Positions 1 through 17,325 of a stretch of DNA of 64,000 nt are shown here, piece by piece. Numbering within the stretch: the first letter of the stretch is position 1; every line of letters starts with the position of its first letter. The notes under the pieces were generated by a model. That model was given only the letters and a program-made list of their open reading frames with translations, had not been told where the DNA came from and made no database searches. Made by a program: the position numbers and the translations under genes. The stretch is from Climacteris rufus (lineage: Eukaryota > Chordata > Aves > Passeriformes > Climacteridae), in contig VZRZ01003225.1 in the NCBI GenBank assembly GCA_013398175.1, positions 52,404 to 116,403 of the forward strand. Direction: 5' to 3'.

Positions 1-376
1 CTGGCCATATGTGCTCAGATTTGAAATAATCTTTTTGCCACAACATTCGCAGGAGAGAAAGGACACAGAAGAAACACATCATCCCTGTAACTAGCTTCCC
101 CAGCAAACTAGTCAGGTTCCTTAGTCACTCTCAAAATGAACCACTCCCAGAATTTCTCAGCACTGGGAGCAATTCTGTCCATGCCCAGTGTATTAGGATA
201 CATCCTAATCCTCTGACACAAACATTTAAGAGGCAGCACCAGCACCCGGGTCCACAGTTACAACAGGAACAGGGCCTACATGACCTATGAGAGAGCCCAG
301 GAAGGGACACAGCCATAGCCCAGCAGCTGGTAACACCAGAACTGTGTCACTATCTACACTGCTAATCATCACATAC

Positions 377-483
377 CTGAGAAATCAAACAGGAACCTGG
401 GCTTCCACTTCTGCAACAAGAGGATGCCAAGAAGGGACATGCTGAGGAGAAAGAAGGGTCTCAGGGAGGTGGAGGAAAACAAC
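377..483 (-). CDS. RETREG2: RETREG2 (FAM134A) internal coding exon, partial gene
   Basis: On the minus strand a 107-base exon is bounded by a TTTGATTTCTAG acceptor (ending at 484) and a GTATGT donor (starting at 376). Its translation contains SSTSLRPFFLLSMSLL followed by a KWKPRF motif, which closely matches the first hydrophobic hairpin of the reticulon-homology domain of mammalian RETREG2 as I remember it. RETREG2 is an ER-membrane protein of the FAM134 family, whose members shape ER tubules and act in ER-phagy through an LC3-interacting motif. The gene is head to head with CNPPD1, as in mammals. Exon 1 is not visible and probably lies in the N gap at 2607-2973; exon 3 onwards lies beyond the left edge. 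Only this exon is supported, and 1-376 looks like intron. Confidence 0.78.
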
Positions 484-2530
484 CTAGAAATCAAACACGA
501 AATTGTCAGACAGGAAAAAGGCAGCAAATTGCTGTTCTTTATGAGCAAACAGGTATGGCTCAGAGCAGAAATATCCAACTGCTACGGGCCACTGTAGCAA
601 GCACTGTACTCTGCAGACACCCACCCATGTCACAGCACATTCTCAAATGGTGCCTTTGCCCAGCACCAGACAGCTGACTCCCTGCCATCTCCCAGCACTC
701 TCCTCCCCTGCTTCTGAGCTCCTCTCTAAGTTGTAAAACAAAGCTAACGCTCCCTTGTACAAGTCCCTCCAGAGCCTCAAGGTGGAGGCTCTAGATAACA
801 CAATTACAGATTGCTGTAGCAGAAAACTGGTTGCTACTCAGCCTATTTGCTGAAAGCCCATTTGTCACGGCAAGGTCCAGCATTACATGCAGGTAATGCA
901 TCTTGCCATTCCACATGCCCATTCTTTTATCCCTGTTTCACCAGAGCCTAGCTAGCACTTCAATGGTTTAGTCACTCACTTGACTTTATCACAAAACCTT
1001 TCATGTCCCACTATCCACACAGTGGCTTGAGCCACTTGCCAGCTCACACAATACTACTCACGCTCAGCTGCACAGTGCCACTCAAAGAGTTTATCTCCCC
1101 ACTCCACAGAGATTTGACAGCGAAGGTGCCAGGGTGGCACTTGTGCCAGCAGGGGCTGTCTGCACTCATCCTTTCCTCCAGCTCAGAGGAGCTGCCTTTA
1201 AGTCACTCCAGAAACAAATACCAGGGAAATGCATTCACCTTCACTTCTTTGATGAACATCCCTTTCCAGAAAGGAAGAGCCATTCTGCTATTTTATCTTG
1301 CTCCCCTTCAGTGAGTATTTGCCAATAACTAATGTCAAATGCACCAAACAATGACTGGAGTCAGGGAGGCTCTCCTAGTGCAGAGCAGGGAGGGGTTGTG
1401 CTTCCCACCAAGCGACAGTTAGAGACCCTGGAGGTGAGATGTGCCTCACTGGGCAGCACAGAATGAAAGCCGCACTTTCCATGGGCTTAAAGGACCTCTA
1501 AGGACCTAAACAACGTTTGTATTCCTTCTCATTGGACAGCAATTCTGTAGCTTAACACATCATCTCTGTAAGAATTTCCTACTATTCCATCTCATTTATG
1601 GATTGCAGTTGCAAGATGCTGGCTGAATCCTCCCCGGGACCCTAAATGATTCTTCCTCCTACGTGGTATTTAAATCTCTCTCTGCCGTCCCATATTCTGG
1701 GCGCTCTTTGTTCTTCTCGACCTTTTCACTCACAGTCCCTGGGCTGTCATTGCCTACCACCCCTGCCATCTCAACTGCACCTCTCCCCCTCCTTCTCATT
1801 TCATAGCTCTGCTCTGAGACTTTTCCAGCCGGTAGAGTAGTCCAAAACAGTTTATGTACGTGGCTACCATATACACCTCTGATAATCGTACGGATGAGTG
1901 TAAGATGCCTCATCAGAGCGACTTCAAAGGCTTTATGGTCACACACTTTTCCCTCCTCTGACTTCACAATATGCTCCTTCCTATTTCATCTGCAACCAAC
2001 ATTTAACTCTTCCCCTGGCCACTTTCGACCTTTTCTGCTGGGAAGGCCAGTGGCTGAGAGCATTTCCATCCGTAAAACTGACTCACTGTTTATACAAACA
2101 AACAGGATGTTTCTCATTCCCATCCACAGCTGGGCTCTGCCACTCACACTCCCGTCTCCTCATACTGCTACCCTGCCCGAGAGGCAGAGAAGGAAAAGCA
2201 CGGAAGGGGGAATACACTCGCGCCAAAACCGAGTAGCCGTGGCATGAAAAATCAGCACCTCCCGGGAAAGATTAACGAGTAGAAGGGCTTAAATAAAACG
2301 CCTCAGGGCAGCTGCCGCTGCAGGAGGCCGTGGTGCTCGCCGGCCGCGGTGACGGGGTGAAACGAAGTGATAAAAGCACGGATGCAAAAATTAAGCAGAA
2401 ACGTGCCTGGGCGAGGTTCCAGTTGGGCCCATCTGCATTTTATTATCGCGGGACAAGGCAAATCCTCCTGGCACCTTCTCCCCTCTGGGAGGGGCCTGTT
2501 TATGCCTGTCAGAGGAAAACAGCGCGGCTA
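484..2530 (-). other. Probable RETREG2 intron 1
   Basis: This is about 2 kb of AT-richer sequence with no exon that I can align to RETREG2 or any other family on either strand. Open frames here are short and have no recognisable domain. By position it should be the first RETREG2 intron, between the exon at 377-483 and a first exon hidden in the CpG-rich gap region. I see no clear repeat family in it. Confidence 0.45.
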
Positions 2531-3180
2531 CTCCCGGCTGGGCATATCCCACGGCGGTGCGGGCCGCGGGGACGCACACCGCCGGCATCACCGCGGGCCC
2601 CGCAGCNNNNNNNNNNNNNNNNNNNNNNNNNNNNNNNNNNNNNNNNNNNNNNNNNNNNNNNNNNNNNNNNNNNNNNNNNNNNNNNNNNNNNNNNNNNNNN
2701 NNNNNNNNNNNNNNNNNNNNNNNNNNNNNNNNNNNNNNNNNNNNNNNNNNNNNNNNNNNNNNNNNNNNNNNNNNNNNNNNNNNNNNNNNNNNNNNNNNNN
2801 NNNNNNNNNNNNNNNNNNNNNNNNNNNNNNNNNNNNNNNNNNNNNNNNNNNNNNNNNNNNNNNNNNNNNNNNNNNNNNNNNNNNNNNNNNNNNNNNNNNN
2901 NNNNNNNNNNNNNNNNNNNNNNNNNNNNNNNNNNNNNNNNNNNNNNNNNNNNNNNNNNNNNNNNNNNNNNNNNGGAGGGGCGGGGAACGGCTGCGCCCCC
3001 GCGCCGGAACAGGAAGGGCGGAAGGGCGGGCGGCGGCGCTCGCGCTGGGAGCGGCTCCGAGCGCTCCGGTCCTGACGCTGCGCCGGGCCTGGGCCTCGGA
3101 GAGGACCGGCACCGCGTCCTCAGAGCCGGCCCGGCACCGCCAGAGGGGACCCGCTATCGCCCGCCCTGCGAGTGGGCAGG
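2530..3180. promoter_or_regulatory. CpG-rich, probably bidirectional RETREG2/CNPPD1 promoter
   Basis: Base composition switches abruptly to very GC- and CpG-rich on both sides of the N gap, for example around 2560-2606 and 2974-3130. CNPPD1 starts at 3181 and the RETREG2 exon on the opposite strand points away, so one CpG island probably drives both genes. No TATA box is evident upstream of the CNPPD1 start codon. Transcription start sites cannot be placed from sequence alone. Confidence 0.6.
2607..2973. other. Assembly gap of 367 N
   Basis: An uninterrupted run of N lies inside the CpG-rich promoter. GC-rich avian promoters are often missing from assemblies. The gap probably hides the first RETREG2 exon and part of the CNPPD1 5' UTR. 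Confidence 0.99.
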
Positions 3181-8647
<5,467 letters not shown>

Positions 8648-9448
8648 GAGTACAGGACAGCAGCCCCTTTCCCCTTCCCTTCTAGTGTGGCACAACTCAC
8701 TTCCTTGCACTTCTGGGACCCATGATCTCTAGGACTGCATGGGGCTGGAGGCCCCTGCGTTACTTTCAAACCAGCACTTGTGTCCCCCCACCCAGGGCAG
8801 AGGTGTCCTTCACTTTGGGGCTGCTGGGACAGGTTGGGATAGAGCTGGGTGCTGGGATGGGAACCTACTATCTGGAGGGTAAATATGGGTTGCCTTTGGG
8901 CTGGGGTGCTTGTGCAAACGGGTGTTGTACCTCTTCCTGTAGTGAGTTGTGTGGGACAGAGGTGGCATGTGGGATGTAGGAGACTGGGGCTGTGTGTGCA
9001 GGGTGGAGGGGCTAAGGCAGTGACCCCAATGAAAAGGGGGGCGGGGTGCCTGGGGTGGGGGAGAGGAGGTTGAAGGAGGGGGGAGTGAGCTGGCTGGTCA
9101 TAGCAGTAATTACGTTTGGGGGCTGTTAGGCCACTTCTTGGGACGTGCTAGAGTGACACCAGGCAGGTACCCCAATGTGGCTGTGCCCCACTGGGCTTGG
9201 TGTGGGTGAGGTGTGGTTAGGGCTGAACTTCGTTATCCTGCTTGTTTTGGGTGTTTTGAATCTGGGATGCTCTCTGACCCCATCCCAAACCCCAGCTGTC
9301 TGTGTCTGTGAGCAAACAGTGCCTGACTGCTCCTCAGAGTAGGAAGAAGGCACCTTGTCTTGCTGACCAGGCCAGCTCATGATGCCCCTTCTTTTTACTG
9401 TGGATTTTACACCTGTTTTTCACTCTTTTGTAGATGCAAATCTCTTGC

Positions 9449-9454
9449 AATAAA
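9449..9454 (+). terminator. CNPPD1 poly(A) signal
   Basis: A canonical AATAAA lies about 800 bases after the CNPPD1 stop codon and is followed by T- and TG-rich sequence (AGTAGTTCTTGCTGTGTG), the usual downstream element. This implies an unspliced 3' UTR of about 0.8 kb. Confidence 0.75.
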
Positions 9455-9474
9455 AGTAGTTCTTGCTGTGTGCC

Positions 9475-10475
9475 TGCCTTGTCCTGCTGAGCTGCTCCAT
9501 ACCGGCAGCATGCCTGCCCCAGAGCAGAGCCATATCCATGCAGCTGTGCCTGCTCCTGGAGCTGCTGTGTGAGGCACATCCTGGTGCTGCCAGTGAGCCC
9601 AGTACACCTGTGAGGCCTGTCCTGCAGGGCTCAAGAGGAGCCAGGCTCTCTCTGGTGACCGGAGGGATATCAGGTGTGGTGCCTGGGGAAGGCAGGAACA
9701 GCAGGAGGGAGGAGGTTCCCCATGCTTGGGAATGTGGGGAATGCATGTTCACCACCGCTCTTTGCTCTCCAAAGTTTTACCTGTTAATGAGTGAGCCTTG
9801 AGCAGCAAAGGCTTGGCCAGGTCGCTGACAGAGCCACCTCTGCCCTGTGACAAAAACATGAGCATCCCCTGCCTGTGCACCCTTGGGATCCTTTCCAGCC
9901 AAGAAGGCAGCTCTTGTCCCTGGCATCCTTGTCCAGTGGCAGGATTCAGTGCTCTCCTAGGAGAGTGGGGACCTCCATTAGAGACCAGGAGGGCAGGGAG
10001 TGCTGTGCTGGGGAGGAACAAGCATGGGCAGGGCACATTGGGGCTGGAGGATGCTGCTGGTGGGAATGTTCCAAGCACATGGAGACAGAGGTGTCAAGGC
10101 AGTGGCCTACCCAGTCCCTGCCCACAGAGGCAGGGACAGGACCTGGGCAATTGTCACTGTAATAGTGTCCAGTGTCCTGGCTATGGCTGCCTGTCACCTG
10201 GCCCTTGTGGTGGCAACCCAGGGTGACACTTGCATTCCTGGCCACAAGGGCAGGTTACTCACCAACTCAAGTTAATGGCTAACCCTGGGGCAGCTCCTGC
10301 AGAAGGTGGAAGTTCAGCTGTGTGAGGATTTGCAAGGAGCTCTTGGGGGGTGGGAGCCTGCCCACCCTCTCTACACTGCCAACTGGGAGCGGTGTGAGGA
10401 GGCAGCAGCATGAATGGGGGCCATGGCAGAGCACCTGAAGCTGGGAGCCCCGTGCTAATGTCCTGCTCCTCACAG
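9475..10475. other. Intergenic region and uncertain SLC23A3 5' end
   Basis: Between the CNPPD1 poly(A) signal and the first placed SLC23A3 exon there is about 1 kb without a CpG island. Several short open frames start here, but none matches the variable SLC23A3 N-terminus and none ends in a convincing donor in the right phase. The promoter and first exon of SLC23A3 are probably in this interval. Confidence 0.4.
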
Positions 10476-13400
10476 AAGATGTGCTCCTGGATGCTGAGCT
10501 GCTGCTTAGCCCTTCAGGTGAGGGGGGACCATGGTGAGCAGCCAGAGAGATGGGAAGATGAGGAGAGGGTTGGGATCCTCTCATGTGGCAGGGCAGGGGC
10601 TGCATCCTGCCAGGCAAAGGGGGTGTGGGGCTCTGGCCAGTGTGTGCTGGGAGGAGCTGGGCAGTAGTGAGTGCTGCCCAGGTGCTGTCAGTGGGCATCC
10701 GCTCAGAGGGGCTGGGCATGGGGAGCTGCAGCTCTGGGTGCTGCAGGGAACTGTGACCACTCCATCTCTTCCCTCCATAGCACCTGGCCGTGCAGACCTC
10801 CTTGCTCTGTATCTTCTACCTCCTCCTGCTCCCCACCCTGCCCAAGGAGCTGCCTCATGCCCAGACCACCAGTGAGCTGCTGGCACGCAGCCTCTTTGCC
10901 TGTGGCTTCTCCACGGTGCTGCAGACCACCCTGGGGAGCCGGTGAGCAAGGGGGATGAAGGGGGTGCAGCTTCCACCAGGAGAAGGGTGATGTCATGGCA
11001 GAGCATGTCTCTGTCTCCTCCTAGGATGTGGGCAGATGAGCTTTGCTGAAGTGGGAAGGGGCACAAGGAAAACCTCTTGTGCTGCATCTCTGCACAGTTG
11101 TCCCCTCCCTCTCACACATATCTCTAGAAAAACTGTTGTGCTTTCCCTCTAGCTCCTTGCTGCCTTGCTCCAGCATCATACACAGCTCCTTCAAACCACC
11201 TGGTGCCTGTGCTGCCCACACAGGGGGTGGGTATGGCATTTGGCAAAGCCTCTGACCTCTGCACATATCCCATGTGCTGCCACTTGGGATGTACTGAAGC
11301 ACATGTGGAATATGGGGTGACCTGCCACTTTGGGGTTATCTGCTTCCCTTCCCACCCCTGTTCCTGTGGCAGCCTGGGCTTTTGGAGCAGCCCTGTCCCC
11401 TCCTTCCTCCTTAACATACCCTTGTTGTCCCCTTCCTCAGGCTCCCGCTGATTCAAATCCCATCTTTTGAGTACTTGGTCCCTGCCATGGTGCTGAGCTC
11501 CCACCTGTCCCCCAGTGCCAGCACAGAGAGGAATGGTGAGCATAGCCCTGGAGCCTGTGTCCCTTGGGGCCTAGGCCATGCTGGTGCCAGGGGAATGGCA
11601 ATGATGAGGTGCCCGTCAGGTGGGGTAGGGATGAGGGCTAGCAAGGGGGTCCTGCCTGCTGGCCCCTCTGCTCATGGTGCAGAGCACCCTCCTCACTCCT
11701 GAGTGCACTCGCAATGTATCTGGTCACCTCCCTGGGATGAGGGGTTATGGGCATAGGGATGCTGGCATACTGGTCCTTCTCCAGCCAACAGCCTCCTTGC
11801 ATGCTTTTGGACACAGCTCCAGGAGCCCAGCATCCACATGTATCACATCCTTCCAAAATTCCCTTCCAGGCACAGCCAAGGCCAGCACATGCCCTGCACT
11901 GCATTGCACTGTCACAGGGAGCTTGGCTGCCTCGCTGCGAGAGGTGGGTGTTCCTGTGCTGGATGGGGGTCCCCATCCTGCTCTATCAGCTTTCCACTTG
12001 TCAGCCATATCCCCGTACACCCAGTCCCTTTTCCAGCCCTCCTGGGATTTGCCATGAGTAGAAGGGACACAAGGGAAGGTGCAAAGGCGATGGGGATTGT
12101 GATGCACATGCATGTATATATTCCTCTGGGACTGGGTTGAGCAAAACATGTGAAACAAATGATGCTACTGGGGCAGCAGGCATGTGGCCGAGGGAAGGTG
12201 TTGGACTGCTCTCTGTGTGTCCTGCCCCAAAGCCCCCATCCTTTTCCCTTTCAGGTCTCTGGAGCCGTGCTGGTCTCTGGGCTGGTTCAGCTGGTGCTGG
12301 GAGCGTGTGGTGTGTGTGGCTGGGCAGCACAGCGCTGCGGGCCCATGGTGCTGGCCCCCAGCCTCTCCATCATCGGGCTGTCCGCGTACAAGGAAGCCGC
12401 TTTCTTCTGCTCCACTAACTGGGGGGTAGCACTGCTGTGCGTGAGCCCAGGGAACGTACTGATGTGCAGCTCCCGGGGCTTTCCTTCACCATGGGACAGG
12501 GATGGGGCACCCCCGCGGTGCATGGCACACATTTGGGGCCCCATCCCTGACTGTGATGCTGTGTGGTGACCTGTGCTCACTCTCCTAGGCTCATGCTCCT
12601 TGCTGTCACCTTCTCCCAGCACCTGCGGTCCTGCCGCCTGCCCTTCTGTGCCTGGCTCCACGCCTGGGAGGGCTCCACAGAGCCATCAGTTCCCACCCTG
12701 CGCACGTTCTCGGTACCATGGCTTATCTACTCCCTTCACTGTGACCAGGCTTCTCTCTCTGAGCCTGGCTCTTTGGTGTGGGGTTAGGTGAGATCTGGAG
12801 CACAGGCAGGGGTGAGAAGTTCTGGTGCAGCTCCCAGAACATGGATGCTGCTTGGGAAGCCCTGGGAACCTAGGGTGTTGGAGAAGAACAGCCTGGGATG
12901 TTCCCTGCAGAGGTAAGGGAAGATGTGGTGTGACTCCTTGGGATAGATGACAGGACAAGGATAGGGTGCTGGCCAGGGCAGGCAAGGGAGGAGGGTCCCC
13001 TGTTGAGGGTCCCCTTTTGCCTTTCAGATACTGCTCTCATTTGCTGGTGTCTGCATTGTCTGTGCCATCCTCAACCACTTCCACATCCCCTGGGAATCAC
13101 TGGACCTGACCACATCACAGCTGTCCTGGACTAACAGCACCTTCAGTGCCCCTTGGGTCCGCATCCCATATGCAGGTGGGGGGCAGCAGGGCTGAGTGCA
13201 GCCATCTGCCTTTGGACAGGGTGGATCACCTGTCCCTTTTCCCTCCACTGCAGGTGAGTGGGGGTGGCCACTGCTCACCCCCCGGGCGCTGGCAGTGGGC
13301 ATCGCCATGGCCATTGGCTGCAGCATGAACTCAGTGGGCTGTTACGTGCTGTGTGGGAGGCTGCTGCGAGTGCCCCGGCTGCCCCCTCACGCCTGCAACA

Positions 13401-14786
13401 GGGGGCTTTGCATGGAAGGGCTGGGCAGCCTCCTGGCAGGACTGCTGGGCACCCCGGGGGGCACAGCTGCCAGCATCGCCAACACCTGTGCCACTGGCCT
13501 CACGCAGGTATGCCAGAGTACAGGGAAAAAGGTTGGCAAAGGATGAGGAGGCAGTGGAGCAGGTGTGCAGGGCTTGTAATTCCCAGGCTGTCCCTGAGCC
13601 AGCACTGGGAAATGCAGATGTGTATAGCAGAATAGGGTGGGAGACAGTAGGGGGTGATGCCACCCATCCTCACTTTCCCATTCTTCTTTCTGCCAGGCTG
13701 GCTCTCGCCTCTCGGTGCAAGTGAGCGCGCTGGTGTGCGTGGTGCTGGGCATGTCCCCGAGGCTGGCAGGGCTCCTCACCCGCATCCCGCTGGCGGTTCA
13801 TGGTGGGTACCCTGCCCTGCCCCTCGCTGCGGCACCCACAGCCTGCCTGGCACTGCCTGACTCCCGCCCCTCGCAGGAGGGCTGCTCTGTGTCACCTACG
13901 CCGTGGCCGTGGGCACGGGGATCTCCTACTTCCAGTACGCAGACATCGACTCGGGGAGGAACATCTTCATTGTCGGCTTTGCCATGTTCATGGCACTGCT
14001 GGTACCTCGGTGGTTCGGCACCGCCCGCACTGCCCTGGCCACAGGTATGAGGGACATTCCCCAGGCAAAGCAAAGCTTTGAGTCCCATGGCATGGTGACC
14101 ACACATCTCCAGGGTTCTGGGAGGCTGGGTCAGCTCATGGTAGCAGGCAGCTCCCTCTTCAATCTCTGGGTCTGCTGTGCCTGCTCCTGCCCCTTCCCCC
14201 TGCCTGGGCTGGGACCTCCTGGCTGATTCTGGCACTGTCCCTGCAGGCTGGGTGCCACTGGACCTCCTCTTCCTCTCCCTGCTCATGGTGCCTGTCTTCT
14301 TAACTGGCTTCTTGTCATTTTTCCTGGAGAACACGGTCTCAGGTGAGAGGCTGTTCTAGGTGCTCTGCGTAGTCCCTGCTCTGAGGGCTGGATCCGTCCA
14401 CGGGACTGTTTCCAAACCACCAGCTCTGCTTCCAGGCAGTCCTGGTGAGGGTCCTGGGGCTGGTGTGGGCTGGGAGGATGCACTTGAAGGAAGGCGCTCA
14501 CATTTCACTGCCTATCTCCCTGCTTGCAGGAACACTGGAGGAACGAGGGCTGCTTTCTGAGCAGCCATGGAAAGCCAGAGCTGGTGATTGTCACCTCCAT
14601 GGAGAGAGGGGGGAAGCCAGCCAACCATACAGGCTCCCTACCGGGCTCAGGAGGCTGCTGCCATCCTCCTGCAAAGCCTTTCCCTGCTGCTTCCTCTGCC
14701 CGAGGAGTGAGGAAGAGGAGGAGGGCAGCTGTGCCACCGAGGAAGAGACTGCTGCCCCAGGGGAAGGGACACACCTGCTCCCCTAG
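10476..14786 (+). CDS. SLC23A3: SLC23A3, solute carrier family 23 member 3 (NCS2 family)
   Basis: Twelve exons can be placed: 10476-10517, 10781-10941, 11441-11535, 11870-11943, 12255-12436, 12589-12712, 13028-13175, 13254-13507, 13697-13802, 13877-14044, 14247-14342, 14530-14786 (stop TAG). Phases join throughout, giving at least 568 residues. It is a polytopic membrane protein of the nucleobase/ascorbate transporter (NCS2) family; the SLC23A3 substrate is not well established. Diagnostic stretches include EWGWPLLTPRALAVG, CGPMVLAPSL, MEGLGSLLAGLLGTPGG and ADIDSGRNIFIVGF, all close to human SLC23A3. The cytosolic tail ends in an acidic run (EEEEEG). The 5' end is uncertain. The first placed exon follows a good acceptor and contains CLALQ just before the first membrane span. 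Alternatively translation could begin unspliced at the ATG at 10410, which stays open into the same frame. The donor of the fifth placed exon is a choice between GTGCGT at 12437 and GTGAGC at 12441; only the first keeps the frame. Confidence 0.93.
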
Positions 14787-16239
14787 CCCAGCTCTGGGGA
14801 GCTGCAGTCAGCAATGAGGCCAAGCCAGACAGAGATGCAAGCATGGCTCACTGTGGCCTGACCCTGTGACAGGACACCTCATGTGAAAACAGGGCTGTGC
14901 CCCCAAGGCAGCTTGTGAGCCACTTTGCTCCTCAGTTCTGAAGCCCACGAGGACTGGAGGGACCTGAGCTTCCACCATCCCAGAACAAACCTGATTTCCC
15001 TGCTTGAGAGTGAGCTATAAAAACCTTCAACCAATGTTGCCCTTTCCTGGCGTTTCCTTTCCAGGGGTTTCCTTTCCAGGCAGGATTTACCTAGGGGATT
15101 CCCCGGTGCCCTGAGGACTGTGACTGGAGGGTGTGGCCACCTGGTGCTACTGCAGCTGAGGATGTGGGTGCCTCTAAAATCCACCTTGACCCTGTGGAGA
15201 TGACTAGGGGAGGGCTCAGTGGTTTGGCCAGCCCCAAAGGCATGTCAGCCTAGGCTCTGCCCACCTGCTGGCACCGTGCTCAGGAAGGTTGGCTCCCCAC
15301 TTCCTCCCTGCTCTGTCCCAGTTTTGCCTACGCCCCTTGATGCCCCTGGCACCAAGTATATACCAATGCTGTGGCACTCCAGGATGCTCCAGGGTGGGGT
15401 TGCAAATCAGTTTCCCAAAACAATGAACACCCTTTCACCTACAGTAGGATGGTCTCTGTAGAGCTCACCACATAACTGTGCCCTATGCATTGCTCTTGTG
15501 ACTAAACTAGCAAACAGTGGATTTCCCTGGAAGAGAACATCTCCCTCCACCTGATCCCAAGGAGGGCCTCAACATCCAGAAACACCCAAAGGTGGATGCA
15601 GGGTGGAAGGGATGTGGTGGCACTGTGTGTGCAGGTCTCCAGGTGTGAGCACTCTTTCCCCAGCTCCCTGTGATCCCCACAACTGTGCACAGCAGTGTAA
15701 TGCACAGCTCATCCTCATGCAGCCAGCACCTCAGCCTGGTCCTACATTCCAGCTGTACCCTAAGTCCAACTGGGTCTTGCATCCCAAACCCACCTGCACC
15801 CTAACCTGGTCATGCAACCCATTCTGTCCTGCATCACAAAGTCCTCACCTGCTCCCCTGTTCGCTGGTACTCCCTCAGGATGCAAACCCTCTGGGATGAC
15901 CACCCTCCCCTGGCACTGCCCTGAGAGGAGGCTGCAGCCTGCATGTTAGAGAGAAGGGTGTGTGAAGAGAGTGTAAAGGGGGGGCTCAGGGGAAGTGCAT
16001 GGGTGTGTGTGGGGGCAGTTTGTGGGCCCAGGGGCCATGGCCTCAATGTGTGGAGTGCTGGTGGGGGATCACAGTCAGCACATGGATGATGGGGTGTGGG
16101 AGTCAGTGCCTGGGGTAAGGATGGGGCTCAGTGCAGACGGAACTGAGGGTGCGTGGTGTGCCAAGCTGGCACGGTCTTGCTCTGTGCTGTCCTGTGAGCC
16201 CAGTTCCCAGGCACGGGGACACAGGCACCTGCAGCCCCA
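14787..16239. other. SLC23A3-NHEJ1 intergenic region
   Basis: This segment holds the SLC23A3 3' UTR and intergenic sequence. No canonical AATAAA is evident near the stop codon; an ATAAAA variant occurs near 15017. No open frame here resembles a known protein, and I see no repeat family. Confidence 0.4.
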
Positions 16240-17025
16240 GGGAGGCAGTGCTCGCTGTGGTGCAGCAGCCGAGTCACCGCACAGCCCGGGAGAGCAGTGG
16301 TGCGGGTGCGTGCCCTGGGCCGTGCCTGTGGCGGCCCCATGGGGCTGAGGAACAAACCCGGGGCCAAGGGACAGGAGGAGCCCCCAGTGCCGCGGCCTCT
16401 CCGGCTGTGCCGGGCCCTGTCCCCAGCCGGGCACTTGTGCCAGGACATTTCGTAACAGCCGCAAGCAAAAAACAAAGTCGGAAGGCTTTCGGTCCCCGTC
16501 AGCGTCTTGGCCGTGGCACCTCTTGCGGCAGCTGGGGATGCTTTGGAGGGACACGCCAGCTCGGTCCGCTGTCCTTGTCAGCAGCCAAGGCAGGGGAGCA
16601 CGGCCAGCGTACCCGGACCGTGTGGGCAGCTCGGGCGGCGCAAGGACCGCACATCCCGGCGTGCCCCGCACCCGCGGAAGAGAGCAGCATGCCGGGAGCT
16701 GTAGTCTGCTCTCGCCTCCGGCTCGGCGCCGCTCGCCGCTGCTCCGGCCGGCCGCTCCTCCTGCCCTCGGTAACGCCGCGGCTCCGCACAGCCCCCGAGC
16801 TGCGCGGGGCGCTGGGTCCCCGGGTGTTTCGGGAGGCGCGGAGCCCGTCCCCGGGAGCAGCGGGAAGCAGCAGCGGGCTGCCGGCGCTGCGCCGGTGTCA
16901 CCGCGGGCTGGCGCGGGGCGCAGGGACGGGGCGCCCCAGCAGCAGGAGCTGCAGCATCCTGCTGGCCGCCCGGGCTGGCGGGGCAGCCTCAGTGTTAATT
17001 TGGGTGTAGAGGTCTTGCCGTGGTA
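16240..17025 (+). promoter_or_regulatory. NHEJ1 CpG-island promoter and probable 5' UTR exon
   Basis: CpG density is high from about 16,240 to 16,980, just upstream of the first NHEJ1 coding exon, which begins at its ATG immediately after an acceptor. A non-coding first exon must therefore lie upstream. Possible donors are GTAACG at 16770 and GTAAGG at 17023, and I cannot choose between them. A ZNF143/SBS-like element lies inside the island. Confidence 0.65.
16687..16705 (-). promoter_or_regulatory. ZNF143/SBS-like promoter element
   Basis: Read on the minus strand the sequence is ACTACAGCTCCCGGCATGC, one or two bases away from the well-known ACTACAATTCCCAGCATGC element found in many housekeeping CpG promoters. 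It sits within the presumed NHEJ1 promoter island and probably marks the core promoter. Confidence 0.6.
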
Positions 17026-17325
17026 AGGCCAGCAAGCACCGGGTAACCCGGGGAGGCAGCAGCTCCACTGCCGTGCGTCTGCTGGGGCACCTGGGGTGCT
17101 TGTTGTGAGCGGTGGCAGGACCTGCCCTGCACAAAGCTCCCCAGAACACCCGCCCCAGCTCTGCTGCTTGCATGTGTGATCAGAGCTGCCTCAGTATCTT
17201 CAGCTCCGTGCTGCCAGGTGGGACTGCGTGGTGAGGGGGCTGGCAGGACCGAGGGTCCCTGTGAGGCCATTCCAGGGACCCCCTCTTCTGGGGGTTGAGG
17301 CAGAGACCTGCTTGCTCTCTTGCAG

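Noticed and set aside
12255..12440. Alternative SLC23A3 exon end at 12440 (GTGAGC donor)
   Set aside because: It breaks phase with the next exon, whereas ending at 12436 restores perfect alignment with human SLC23A3.
16131..17009. Plus-strand open frame of 292 codons
   Set aside because: It coincides with the NHEJ1 CpG island; stop codons are rare there because of GC content. No protein match.
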